A stretch of 64,000 nucleotides of DNA from Siphonodentalium dalli (lineage: Eukaryota > Mollusca > Scaphopoda > Gadilida > Siphonodentaliidae), in NCBI GenBank assembly GCA_032622095.1, contig CP136064.1, positions 261,063,863 through 261,127,862 of the forward strand, given 5' to 3'. The notes below the pieces were generated by a model. It worked only from the letters and a program-made list of their open reading frames with translations. It was not told the DNA's origin and did not search any database. A program made the position numbers and the translations under genes. This document shows, in pieces, positions 22,501-37,500 of this stretch. The first letter of the stretch is position 1, and every line of letters starts with the position of its first letter.

Positions 22501-25500
22501 ACTCTACACTCAAACCTCTACACTCAAACCTCTACACTCAAATCTCTACACTCTACACTCAAACCTCCACATTCTACACTCAAACCTCCACATTCTACAC
22601 TCTAACCTCCACATTCTACACACAAACATCCACATTCTACACTCAAACCTCTACACTCAAATCTCTACACTCAAACCTCCACATTCTACACTCAAACCAC
22701 CACATTCTACACTCAAACCTCCACATTCTACACTCAAACCTCCACATTCTACACTCAAACATCTACACTCAAACATCTACACTCTACACTCAAACCTCTC
22801 CACATTCTACACTCAAACCTCTACACTCTACACTCAAACTTCTACACTCTAACATCTACACTCAAACATATACACTCTACACTCAAACATCTATTGCAGG
22901 CCAGAGCTAAATACCTTAGTGTTGGCAAGCAGATGAAGACATTCGAAGACATAAAATATGAACAGTGGAAGGACCAAGTTGAGCAGATTCTGCCGGCATT
23001 ACTGAAGAGAAATCTCATAGTCAAACCATCACAGCTCCAACAACAACAAGTACTTCAGCAAATGGAAAAACAACAGCCACAAGAGGATGGTGGAGATGAA
23101 CAGGGTATGTTTGCTAACTCTTTCTATACGAAATGGATTCTCCCATTCAGTTATAAAGGTATACATTGAAATGGTCTATTATTCATTTGGAGGGGTGTTC
23201 GGGATAAATTATCAGAAGACAGTCAGACAAAAAGATAATACAAGTGCTGAAGTATTCAAATTCATTGGTGGGAAATGTTCAGATAAAAAGTTCCAACAAA
23301 TGACCTATGGTGAACATTTCCTAAGGGAACTACTCATCAATAAGTATTTAGTGTAGTTCTAAATGTTTGTTATATGGATTCTCAAGATGGACCTTTCAGA
23401 CAGTGCTTCAATTCAGCATACTTTACTTTATGCCAAGTCCACTTATTCCACCAATATCTTCATACACTGATTTTGTATTTTCTGTATGTCTTATCTATTT
23501 GGAATAGACCAAGATTTACCTCCATATGTTTGTTTTAACCCTTTCTATACTAAAGCATCATTGACGAGTTGTCATCCCATAGGAAATGTTCAGATAATAA
23601 CTTTAACCCTTTTTATACTAAAGCATCATTGAAGAGTTGTTATCCCATAGGAATTGTTCAGATAATAAGTTTAACCCTTTCTATACTAAAGCATCATTGA
23701 TGAGTAGTTATCCCATAGAAAAGTTCAGATAATAAGTTCAACAAACATTATTTATGAGTAGTTATCCCATAGAAATGTTCAGATAATAAGTTCAACAAAC
23801 GGCCATTGGAAAATTTGGCAAGTGGCAGCGCGAACCCTGATGAAGAGTGAAATATGTTAAATTGCAATATTTCGAAACATAATTTCAGTTTAATATCTTT
23901 CATTACACAGGAAGTCAAGTTGAAATAAAGTATATGGTGGACTTCGATCCGATGCTTGGTGAGATCGTAGCGGAGACGAGATATATGGAGCAGCTTGGAT
24001 TTCCTGTTCCTGAATTGGCGAGAAATGTGGCTCTACAGGTGGGTGTGCAAAATATATTTGTATTTGGTGTTATTAATAGAATTTTCTCTATAAAGTAAAT
24101 GTAACTATGTTCTCATGTATTATTATATTAGTTACCTTTGTGAAGACTTTTGTCTGCTAGTTACATCAATCAAGATAAATGCTCTTAACCCTTTACCCAA
24201 CAGAAGGGCCCTGTGCCAATGCATTCTCTTATATATGCGAGTCGACCATAGGTCGCCTCGCATATATAAGAGAATGCATTGGCTTAATACATTAAAAATT
24301 ATAAAATTGTTAAAGAATGTAAGAAAAAATGGTAAAAAGTGTTAAAAAAAAGTTTTTTTTAGGCCAATGCATTCTCTTATATATGCGAGGCGACCTATGG
24401 TCGACTCGCATATATAAGAGAATGCATTGGCACAGGGCATAACTGTAACTATCACAATGTGGTCAAGGAGCCGGTTCCAATGATATCCATATGTGTATGG
24501 TTCTATTGAGACAGACCGAAGATATTTTAGGCTGTTGAAGCTTTATTTGGCCGGTTTTGGCCGGTTTGTTGGGTAAAGGGTTAAAGACTAAAACTATAGA
24601 TATTTATACCAATGCAAAAAAAGAAAACTGCTACTACATGCAATTCTGATGCAGGCCTTATACAGTGATCGATCTAAGTTTTAGGTTTTCACTGTTCAAT
24701 ATCTTTCTTTTTATAGGAAGAGAAATACATTAAACATGTCAGTGGATTGAGAGTGATGCTGCTCAAATATCATTGCTTGCTGTCTTGTCTTGACAATGCT
24801 GAGGTAATACATTATATATATATATTTACATACTAAGTGTTGTCATCACTAAATTCAGCATTCTGATTGGTCGGCGCCCACGTGGCTAGTTGCAGTTATT
24901 TCTCGGTGAATGAGCAACGGCTCATAACACCAAGCTCATAACACCATCGATACGTCATTGGGTTTGGAAAGACGAACGTGTAATGTTTTGGGCGCATTTG
25001 GACTCGTGCAGGATTGACTTAATACATCATCGGGTTTCAATATGAAGAGAAATTGTTCCTATTAACTTTTGCCAAGGTTGCTATTGGGTATTTTGGGCTG
25101 TTTTTGTCACGATACACTTTTCGATTTAAATACATTTACAAAAGTGGCTTTTTCGCTAAATGTATATAAATATAAGGATTAACTGTCATGTGGACTATTT
25201 TTATGGAGATGTAACCGTGAGGTAAGTGGTCATAACTTGTATGTAAAACCCTTCGGGTTTTACACAAGTTATGTCCACTTACCTCACGGTTTACGGGTTA
25301 CATCTCCATAAAAACAGTCCACATGACAGTTAATCCTTATATAGGATCTACAACTCGTCCCCAGTTTATAGTGAAATTTCACAATAGACTGGGGACGAGT
25401 TGAAGATTCTATTTATTACTTGATCCAAACCTCCATAAAATCAACAAATGTACTTAACCCTTTACCCAACAGAAGGGCCCTGTGCCAATGCATTCTCTTA

Positions 25501-28500
25501 TATATGCGAGTCAACCATAGGTCGCCTCGCATATATAAGAGAATGCATTGGCTTAACACATTAAAAATTATAAAATTGTTAAAGAATGTAAGAAAAAATG
25601 GTAAAAAGTGTTAAAAAAAGATTTTTTTTAGGCCAATGCATTCTCTTATATATGCGAGGCGACCTATGGTCGACTCGCATATATAAGAGAATGCATTGGC
25701 ACAGGGCATAACTGTAACTATCACAATGTGGTCAAGGAGCGGTTCCAATGATATCCATATTTGTATGGTTCTATTGAGACAGCCCGAAGATATTTTAGGC
25801 TGTTGAAGGTTTATTTGGCCGGTTTTGGCCGTTTTGTTGGGTAAAGGGTTAAATGGGATGAGAAAATAAAGCGGCTTCAATGAGGCAAGCCAGAAGTCAA
25901 GCTGCAAGTAATGTCCGCGGTCTCTGCATCAAGAAATAGAGCCAGATAAATAACACACTTTGAGGTATTTAATGACTTAAATTTAATGAAATATTTGTTC
26001 AAACTAAATCAACAATATATTTAGTCAGAAACACTAATTTACCGTACTTAGCGTACAGAATGTAAACAAGACGACAAGCCGGGAAGTCAAAGGCCACGCT
26101 TCTGTGCAACAATACATTTGAGCACACCTGGCACTATTTCCTGTTATACTGTTGATTAGGGAATGGGTTTGTACGATGAGAGATCATGTAATAAATAAAC
26201 AATGTTCGATGCATGTCACCATCCTAAGAGAAATAGATAAGTTTTTACTCGAACCCATGCTGCGCTTAGCTCTGAAAAATAAGAATTTATCCCACATGGT
26301 CATATGATAACAAAGAAAGGTTTGCCCGAATGACTACCTTTAATAATGAATGAACAGAAATTAGAACAGGTAGCCGAAACATGACTCTGAGGGATAAATT
26401 ATGTCATTGTGTCGACTCTGTTTTATCAGTCATTAGTGCAGAATTTAGATTTTCATTGGTCAGTCATTTGACACGCTGCTGAATCAGAGATATCCCATAT
26501 TTATCCATCACCTTTGTCAACTACTTATTTATCCAGGGGCGCCGGAAGCATCCAAGGGCAGGGGGGGCAGAGCCTACAAAAAGGGCACTTTTCCGCAAAA
26601 AAGGGCATTTTCTCTGCAAACTCGGGAAAATAACCATAAATTCCTTGTGGAAAAAATCCCTATTTTAATGGTATTTGTCGGTTTTTATGGCCGTTTTGTG
26701 ATAAAATTAACCCTTTACCCAACAGAAGGGCCCTGTGCCAATGCATTCTCTTATATATGCGAGTCGACCATAGGTCGCCTCGCATATATAAGAGAATGCA
26801 TTGGCTTAACACATTAAAAATTATAAAATTGTTAAAGAATGTAAGAAAAAAATGGTAAAAAGTGTTAAAAAAATATTTTATTTAGGCCAATGCATTCTCT
26901 TATATATGCGAGGCGACCTATGGTCGACTCACATATATAAGAGAATGCATTGGCACAGGGAATAACTGTAACCATCACAATGTGGTCAAGGAGCCAGTTC
27001 CAATGATATCCATATTTGTATGGTTCTATTGAGACAGACCGAAGATATTTTAGGCTGTTGAAGCTTTATTTGGGCGTTTTTGGCCGTTTTGTTGGGTAAA
27101 GGGTTAAGAAATTCCACATTGGTTTCTTATCGCATATAAACAAATTTAATAGATGTTAACAACTTTTAAACTTAGGCGATGGAAAAAAATAATACCCATA
27201 TAGTTTGACGAAATACAAGGCTTATTTTCGATGATGTGATTCAGCAAATGGGTGGACCTCGCTAAAGCTCGCTCCCCCATTTGCTGAATCATACTCGCGA
27301 AAATAAACCTTGTATCTCGTCAAACTATATGGATATTCTATATATATCTCAGCCATGGGTTATCAGATTTCATTTGACATGCTGCTGAATGAGAGATATC
27401 TCATATATATCTCAGCCATGGGTTATCAGATTTCAACTATATTTGTTTAGAGGTTTATCTTCAGATTCACTTTCTATATTTTGTATATTATATTTGAGAG
27501 TTATCCTTCTTTGGCGAAAGTTGAAGTATGTGTATCACCCTCAGGTGCGACTTCTTCCAGATCTGTCAAGGGGAGTTTCTACTCCAGTGTTGGCGCTGGA
27601 CTAAAATTTTCTCTTACAAAAATGTTTGCCAAATGAATTTTTTGTTGTTGCCAAATGTAATTTGTTTTTGCCATTGGCAAATTTGCAACCCTTACCTCTT
27701 CCTTAAACTTTTTTGTCTCATCCTGTGTACAGGCTGCGTTATTGGAGGATCACATACGGGAACTCAGGCGTGTCATCAGACCCGGCTCCAGGCGTCTCAA
27801 CTGGAACTCTCTGGGAATCTACGACTTCTGTGCCAAATGTTATTCAGCTATCGCCAAATTTGAGTCTCTGGTCAATCAAATACAGAAAAATGCCAAAGAC
27901 ATTAGTCAAAGATTGGACATCATTGGAGAAGCAAACTTATTTAAACAACCACCGCTGAAACATGATATTCTCCCAAGCTGTAAAGTGAGTGCTAGTTTTT
28001 CATTACATGGACTATCTAAATTTCCTCCAACATAGAAGTTCATGAGAGTGTAGAAATCAATCTTTCTGTTGAGCCAGTAATCTTTAAATTTAAATTTTAA
28101 GAGTTCAATTTGAGTAAATTTCATGAAGCTAAATGTTTTTCGTTATTTAGGTGTATTAGTATGAAATACCATTCCTCAAGTTATAATTGCTGTTTGGGCA
28201 TACTATTCTGCAGAGTTATTGGCCATTTGTGACCCGCCATATCAAATCCAGTCGGAAATCGGGATTTTTTTACCCTGTGCCAATGCATTCTCTTATATAT
28301 GCGAGTCGACCATAGGTCGCCTCGCATATATAAGAGAATGCATTGGCCTAACAATTTTTTATCATTTTTTTTAAATAAATGTTTCTTACAATTTTTAGGA
28401 CATAAAATAAAAAACATCCATTACCCTGCAGGGAGCCCCACACATATATAGAAGCATATAGAAGAGTGTTGTCTGCTCATGTTTGTATGGGGCTCTGTAT

Positions 28501-31500
28501 GGGTGAAATTATAAAATTGTTAAAGAATACAAGAAAAAATTATTAAAATTGTAAAAAATTGTTAGGCCAATGCATTCTCTTATATATGCGAGGCGACCTA
28601 TGGTGGACTCGCATATATAAGAGAATGCATTGGCACAGGGTAAAAAAATCCCGACTTCCGACTGGAGATTTGATATGGCGGGTCACATTTTGTCTTTACT
28701 TCTCTCTAATACATGTAACAAGATCTGATTTTTTGCACCTTGATAACATTTTGTGTAAAACGTCAGAACAATCTTGAACATAAACACTTGAGCATCTTAT
28801 CAATTTCTTTTTCTTGGTTTGTTTTTCACAGGAATTCTTTGAATACATTGAGAGGGAGAGAGCTAAGGATTTTGAATTGCTAGCTCGAAAATACAGAGCC
28901 ATTGGTCCATTACTCACAAAGATGGAAGGTTTGGTCGTTCATTCCAACACAGGAAAATCGCCAAAACTCAGTCAATATTATGCTTACTGGGAGAGAAAGG
29001 TTTTCGAGTCACTCAGCAAGGTATGTCATATTCAACCCTTTCATGATGGGAGCTGTGCCAGTGCATTCTCCCATAGGGAGCCTTGCCTATATACAAGAAT
29101 GCCCTTGCTTAAAGTTCAATGTAAATATTGCTAGGCCAATGTATTTTCTTCTATATGCAGGGCTCCCTAAGGGAGACTTGCATATATAAGAGAATGCATT
29201 GGCACAGAGGTTTAGCAAAATTCCAGGCATCTCCAGTAATGGAAGGGTTAACCCTTTCTATACTAAACCATCATAGATGAGTAGTTATCCCATAGGAAAT
29301 GTTCAGATAATAAGTTCAACAAATGACTTATTATCTAAGCATTCCCTCAATAAATAGGGCTCACTCTGCACTTTTATTTATCTGTTGTCTGCTTTTATCA
29401 CCCTAACATCCCTTCAAATACATAATAGACCATTCTGATGTACACTTTTTTAACTGACTGAGAGTATCCATTTAGTATAGAAATGGTTAACATGAATTTG
29501 TCCGGTCAATAGTTTAGTTTTGATGAAATTGTATTCGCATGTGTTATACGTACAGAGTATTGTAGTTAAATCTGAATTTCAATTCTAGATTGTCTTAACC
29601 CTTATCTGTGGATTTGGTGAGCTGAGTTTCATATATAGGGAAAATATATCTTCTGTTTATATGGAATGTATCCACAAAGAAATGTATTAATAAACCATAA
29701 ATGCAAAATATTTCTTTCAAATATTCAAAAAGCAATGATTCATGCCCTATATTATAACTGACGCATTTGAGTTATATTTTAATTTTTTATGTGTTTTCAG
29801 TTGATCATATCAAACCTGAAGAAGTTTTCTGCTGCTGTTCAAACTGAGAAGCCATTGTTCCAAGTTCAGACATTACTGGCCTCACCAGACGTAGTGCTCC
29901 ACCCACAGGCTAATGACGTCTATAAACTAACCCTTCAGTGTGTTCGTGACTGTGTAGAAGGGTAGGTACACCGGGTTCGCATGGAAATGAATAGTCCTTG
30001 AATTTCGGACCTTGGAATGAATAGTCCTTGAATCCAATTTGAATCTTGAATAGTACTTGAATTGAACAACCAGTCTTTGAATAGTCCTTGACTATTGAGA
30101 AAGTACAGAAACCTGCCAGTGGCAGATAATAATGTGATACATTGATGGAAAGAGCTCTAAGAGCTCTTTCCATCAATGTATCACATTATTATAATCAATA
30201 AATTTGAAAAATAATCAAGGAAATATGGGTTGATACAAAAATCGGACTTGGCACTGAAAGGGTTAAATATCATTAACTTTCCGATTGGTACACAGCAGCA
30301 CAAGCAACAGTTGCGCTTCGTTTCATTCAACATTCCGACCTTTGACTTTATGTTCTGTAACAGGAAACTTCCGCTTCCTTGTTTTTATAAAGCCGATAAA
30401 CATATCTTAACAATGACTAAAGAAACATAGCCCACCATTTGGCCAAACTATATGGCATAACTGTGCAACGTATAAATATGATAATGTAAGAACTCAGATA
30501 CCACGTGGTACGGTATGTGAAGTTTCCTAATTTCATGATAATAACGTTGTTTCAAACTCAAGTGATTTTATTTGATAATCCAAGTTATATATTACATAAT
30601 GACAACGTATAATAAATAACATAATAAATATTTAAAAAAATATAAACTCAATGCAGGTGCAAGAGAAAAAGAAAAATAGGGGGACAGTTGTCACATTGAT
30701 GGTTGTAGGTTTGGATGGAATGGGTAGGGGCAAAAATAAAAAGGGAGGGGTTACATGGTGTGCATAACATGTTTGGGGATCCCCTGCTTTCCTGACCAGG
30801 AATTATTCTAGAATATTCATGAATATTTCCGGAATATTCTGGAATAATATTCAAGAATATTCTAGAATATTCCAGAAAAATATTCTAGAATATTCAAGAA
30901 TATTCTAGAATGGTATATGGCACCATGAATAAACTGGAATAACTTTGAATGGAATAAACATGAACATTGTGGAATATTTAAAACTGGAATAAGCAGGAAT
31001 AACTCAGGAATAATATTCAAGAATATTCAAGAATATTCCAGGAAAATATTCTAGAATATTCAAGAATGGTATATGGAACCATGAATAAACATGAGCTCAT
31101 ATATCGCATTAGAATATACACAATCTATATTAATTTAAATCTGTGAAAAATTTAATATAGTTTAAGTGAATGTATAAGGATGTGACTGTACAATCAGTGG
31201 ATCTCATTTGATTACAATTAAAATATGTTTTCAATCATCAGGGAGGCTATTCCACAATGCTCTGGCTCTGTTTGAGATCACACTTTTTGAGTTTTTGGTC
31301 CTTTCACTTCACTTGCATGCAGTCTTGATATTGTTAGAACTTTATTTAGTTGATGTAATTTCAAACTTTAACATAACTAGAACAACATGGATGAGGTCAC
31401 TAGATTACAATAATGCTTGTAAGCCTGTATCTTGTTACATAGTAACATTTGAAACGAAAGGCATGCTATATGGGAACTGTTATAACCTGTTGGAATTGTC

Positions 31501-34500
31501 ATCTATCAATTTGTGAAAATCCTGTATGAACCCTGGTACATCATTTTGTTCAACACATCTCTCTTCAAAAATTGTGGAATGAGCTGTGATGTAGGATTAA
31601 TGTATTATTTCAGCAGTATCGAGTAAACTACACACCGACATAAAATAATGGATCGGATGACCTTACGTAGAGTTTTCATTTCCCAACCCCGGGATTCCAT
31701 GTCAGTAGCACCAATCATAAATCACTGTTAATAGCACCAAGATGAAGGAGTCCAATCGAAATGATTAACGTAGCACTATGTGATGTAATTGGGGGGAATA
31801 CTGCAAGTCTTCAAATAACCCTTTACCCAACAAACTGGCCAAATAAAGCTTCAACAGCCTAAAATATCTTCGGTCTGTCTCATCAATAGAACCATACAAA
31901 TATGGATATCATTGGAACCGGCTCCTTGACCACATTGTGATAGTTACAGTTATGCCCTGTGCCAATGCATTCTCTTATATATGCGAGTCGACCATAGGTC
32001 GCCTCGCATATATAAGAGAATGCATTGGCCTAAAACACTTTTTTTAACACTTTTTACCATTTTTTCTTACATTCTTTAACAATTTTATAATTTTTAATGT
32101 GTTAAGCCAATGCATTCTCTTATATATGCGAGGCGACCTATGTTCTGTTGGGTAAAGGGTTAAAAGTTGGCGGTCCCGAATACGATAGACTCAGTATCCG
32201 TATGAATCTGAGTGTATGTTTGCAAAGACATTTAATTGAGTAACATGTAAAACATTGAACAAATCACTGATATAAATACACCCTATAATTTCCAAGCCTG
32301 CAAATAGTGTGTCTGTTATTTGCAGAATGAGGTCCTCAGAGGGTGAATTTAGTGACGCTACCCCGCATAGCTGGCTTGCGTCACTAAATTCACCCTCTGG
32401 GGACCTCATTCTGCTTAGGCCCTCAACTGCTATGGTAGACCTATGATCAGATTGAAGTTCCTCAGTTGAAGTTGGTGATGTTCACCCATTGGGCACCTCA
32501 ATTATGAATTTTATCTTCTGCAAATTAGGGGATATCGAAACTTCCTAGAAGGGAAAACGTAACTAAAAGCAATGTTATTTTGATACTATAGATACTTCCC
32601 AGAAGATGAGGCCTAAGCAGAATGAGGTCTCCAGAGGGTGAATTTGGTGATGCTAGCCCACTGTGCGGGATAGCATCACTAAATTCACCCTCTGGGGACC
32701 TCATTCTGCAAATGACAGGCACGCTATTTTCAGGCTTGTTGGTAGCAGGCCTTTAGATTCAATTAATTTGGGCATGCTGTGGCCCAACGCGCCGATTGTG
32801 GATCTGGCCTGGTGTGAGATAATAAAAAAATAGAGAATTCCTACAGTTTTTGTTTGAATTCCGATATATCTCATGAGTGTCTGGAAAGAAATCACATTTT
32901 CACGATATTTCTGTCCAGACACATATGAGATGTTTCAGTTATTAAAACAAAAAACTGTATTATGTTTATTTATTATATGTGACCCACCATATCAAATCCA
33001 GTCGGAAGTCGGGATTTTTTTACCCTGTGCCAATGCATTCTCTTACATATGCGAGTCGACCATAGGTCGCCTCGCATATATAAGAGAATGCATTGGCCTA
33101 ATAATTTTTTATCATTTTTTTAAATAAATGTTTCTGACATTTTTAGAGGACATAAAATAAAAAAACATCCATTACCCTGCAGGGAGCCCCACACATATAT
33201 AGAAGCATATAGAAGAGTGTCGTCTGCTCATGTTTGTCTGGGGCTCTGTATGGGTGAAATTATAAAATTGTTAAAGAATACAAGAACAAATTATTAAAAT
33301 TGTAAAAAATTGTTTGGCCAATGCATTCTCTTATATATGCGAGGCGACCTATGGTCGACTCGCATATATAAGAGAATGCATTGGCACAGGATAACAAAAT
33401 CCCGACTTCCGACTGGATTTGATATAGCGGGTCACATATGTGCCTTATTAATGCTTAAAGTTGATATATTATGCAGTGTTTTCACAACAAATTAAACAAT
33501 ACACAGAAAGCAACACCTGGTTGACCCAACTTTCTAACGCTGATCGGTATCAAACCGCTTTCAAGGGATGACATCATCGTCAAGCCAGGCCTCATTCTAC
33601 AACATGAGGATAGGGAGAAGTGACTTCTCCCTCTGGCGATTTTAGGGAGACTTCATGCTCAAGTAGGGAGACTTCATGTCCAAACAGGGAAAAGGGGGAA
33701 TTGTCAAATTTTTACACTTTTATTGCAGTAAAATGACAGACACACTATTTGCATGCTTGGAACCACGTGTGTGTGCTCTGAAGTTGACCATTACTATCCT
33801 TGTTCTTCCTAATCAAGCCTGAGTTTAGTGTGTCTGTCATTTGTAGAATGAGGTCCCCAGAGGGTGAATTTAGTGATGCTATCCCGCATAGCGGGTTCGC
33901 ATCACCAAATTTACCCACTGGGGCCCTCATTCTGCATGGCCTCATCTGCTATAGGTGACATAGACTCAGATTGAAGTTCCCAAATGGTGAATATTGTGAT
34001 GTACACCCATTGGGAACCTTGATTATGCAATGTGTCATCTACCAATTTGGGGATATAGAGAAACTAAACTAAAAAAGAAATAGAATCTATGTGAAGTTTC
34101 TATAGAAATTTGATAATAAAGAAACTTTCGAGAGAAGATGAGGTCTAAGCAGAATGAGGTCCCCATAGGGTGAATATGGTGATGCTAGCCCACTGTGCTG
34201 GATAGCGTCACTAAATTAACCCTCTGGGGACCTCATTCTGCAAATGACAGGCACACTAAACTCAGGTTTGTTCCTAATTATGCTTCATGATGTTTATTCT
34301 TCCTTCAGAGTGAAGATGTTTGTCAGATGGATGAATGGATCCTGTATAGAGTGCTCTCCCCAAAAGGTCGAAGGTGATGACGAACACTTCGTGTTTAGTT
34401 TCTTCACAGACATATCCACTAGTCCAGAGGTGATAGAAATTGTGGGCTCTGTACAGACTTGCATAAAGAACACACTCACAAACCTAGCGAGATACCTAAA

Positions 34501-37500
34501 CAGGTGGAAGAAATACAGGAGCATATGGAAAGTCGACAAAGTATGTTGATACCATCTTGTTCAAAAACTAACAAAGAGGTTTTAACAAGTGATTAAAGCA
34601 AATTCATATTTGAAGTATTAACAACTGAGAACGTATTTATGTAGATTTCCGGCTTATGCCGATAAACGTTTCATCGAATGTATAGAGCTACATATAATGT
34701 AGGATGTAAATTAGATAATATTGAAACTTAAAGGTACTCAATCCGATCAGACGCTCCTAAATTAGTATTTCTTTGGCTTCAGGGTTAATAAATATTTGAT
34801 TCGAGTCGAGGAACCCACCCATCAAAGCTCAGAGTGATCAGATATCGATTTTTGTTATTTCTCGAGATGTGTAATAATATGTGGCCCAGAAACACGTGGT
34901 CAAACGGAGGTTCTCGGACAAAATTATTGCAGATGAAGATGGATAACTCTAAAATCAAGTGGTAATACGGTCAAATTTCGTGATACTTTAGTGATAATAC
35001 GGCCATATTTTGTTGAACAAAATGTTGATAAATAACAAGTTTTGGTGATACCATAATTGACAGTGGTTAGCATTATTTTGTTGCAATAAATCGATTCTGA
35101 TAACTAAAGTGTATTTTGAAGAAATGTTGTTGTTGTTGTATCTTGATGCTATGGGGACCGTATGATCGGATTGAGTACCTTTAAACAAATTCATGGTATT
35201 ACATGTTGTTTCACATTGGCATGCTGTTGCATATCGGTTGGTGGGATAAAAGGTATATAAAAGTTCATATATGAAATATATAGAGTCCCCAGTTTATTGG
35301 GGAATTTAGAGCTGGACCGAGCCATTGGCTAGGTCCAGACCTAATTTACTGGACGAGTTTTGTAAATTCCACTATAAACTCGGGACGAGTTGTAGATTCT
35401 ATTATGATCCAAAACCTTGACAAAACATACTTAATTCAACAAATGGGATGCTAAACTAACATTGGCTTCTATAAGGCATGTGATGACGTTTCACGTAACT
35501 ATGCATTGTTTGCCTGCGTAAAGAAATAGACCCAGATAAATAAAGATTCTTTGGTGTATTTAATGGCATATATTTAATGACATAACTTTTCAAACTCTTC
35601 ATTCATTATAGTTTGTTGGAAAAATATTGGAAGCCATAGTATTTTGAGACGTAGGATACGGAATGTAAACAAACGACAAACCGGAAGTCAAAGGTCACCT
35701 GGCACAATTTCCTGTTATTAAACAAACATTTAGTATCACAATTTATAGAATGGGTTTATTGAATGGAATAAGGGTAGGATCATATAATAAATATGAATAC
35801 GGAACACAACTATCCATGGATGTTTGGTTATGTAACTGTTCATTTATAATCTTTATTTGTTTCTCAATAGCAAACAATAGCAGACAAATGGTTTACAAAA
35901 GTTCCAACAGTCGTTGCTTTCGATGACAAACTACAGTATTATTTCAAGACGATTGATGAAGTGGCAACTATCCCAGATGTTAAACTTCAGGATTGTATAC
36001 AGCTATCTATGGGACCATTAGCGTCAGCGGTGAAAGAACATGCCAAACAGTGGGTCGGATGTCTAGGAAAGCTTCTACATGACTCAGCCAAGGAGAGTCT
36101 GTTTGCATTGAGAGATTTGCTCGATGTAAGTTTATAGTCTCTTTGCAATGTTTTTTACCCTTTCTTTACTAATAGTGGAGTAGATTAAGTCCAATTGTCA
36201 AGGCAATTGTTCAATATGTGAATAAAGAAACTTTGCACATATGTGCATATTCACATACTAATTGATATTAGATGTGGAGCCACACTGAAATTTTACTTTA
36301 ATCCATCTTTTAAGGGGGTTTTCCAAATTTTAAGAGCGTTTCGTGATTATATAATTTATTAAATGTCACAATTAATCTTACATGAAATATGTGTTTTAAA
36401 ATTTGTCATATACATTAAGTATGATTCTGCGAGATATAATGCCACATTTTTAGGATAAAATTGCAACTCCCGTCCAAGATGGCCATCAAAATGGTAGCCT
36501 TAAGTGGAAAATTTGAAATTTTTTCACTAATATCTTCTAGATCAGTTTCTGCTGTAAAGAACTGGTTCAGATTTGTGACTTTATTTTTGTATTATTCAGA
36601 TTAACTGATCATTCTTTACTAAATACTCAATGACTAGTAGTTCTTTTAGGAAATATTTAGATAATAAGTTCAGCAAATGATCATTGGCCCGTATTGCCCT
36701 TCGTTGCTTCTAGTTTACTAACTAACACTACTAGTCTGGATATAATGTTTCTCACATTTGTAGAATGAGGTCCCCTCAAATATGCATTTTATCTTCTGCA
36801 AACTAGGGGATATAGAAACTGAACACACTTCTACAAACTAGGGGATATAGAAACTGAACACACTTCTGCAAACTAGGGGATATAGAAACTGAACACACTT
36901 CTACAAACTAGGGGATATAGAAACTGAACACACTTCTACAAACTAGGGGATATAGAAACTGAACACAAAGGAAAAAGTAACAAAAAACAATGTTAATTTG
37001 AGACTATATAGATACTTCCAAGAATAAGCAGAATGAGGTCCCCCAGAATTTGAATTTAGTGATGCTAGCCTGCTCTGCGGGGTAACATCACTAAACTCAC
37101 CCTTTTGCGAACTCATTCTGCAAATGACAGACAAGGCGTGTATACAAGTTAATGTTTTGATTGAATTCTCTGTAGAAATTAGGTGGAGAAATTAATTATT
37201 AGCTGCTTTTAATTTCAGGACAAGTCAGATGACCTGGAACAAACTCCTAACTCACTTGAAGATCTCAAGTTTGTACTAACAACTATAGCCGACATCAAGA
37301 CGATGTCACAGGAAGTCGAAAACAAAATTCGAGACATACAAGAGAGGTATCGAACACTGATGACATATGACCTCAAGGTAAATAATAAATCAGTTCCATC
37401 TTTGATTTTTTACATGTTGAGTGCCACCTACGAGTTATCTCGTACTCTTTTCATGTAATTTAATGGGAGCCAGCAATCAATGTGTTAACAATAGCGGGTT

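Noticed and set aside
28559-28777. Recurring small proteins like [20 protein letters not shown] at many places
   Set aside because: They are translations of the shared hairpin and family B ends. Each copy ends in random sequence, with no exon borders.
31208-31516. 102-residue ORF resembling a retroelement tail ([13 protein letters not shown])
   Set aside because: The likeness is short and no further LINE motif or 3' tail is present.
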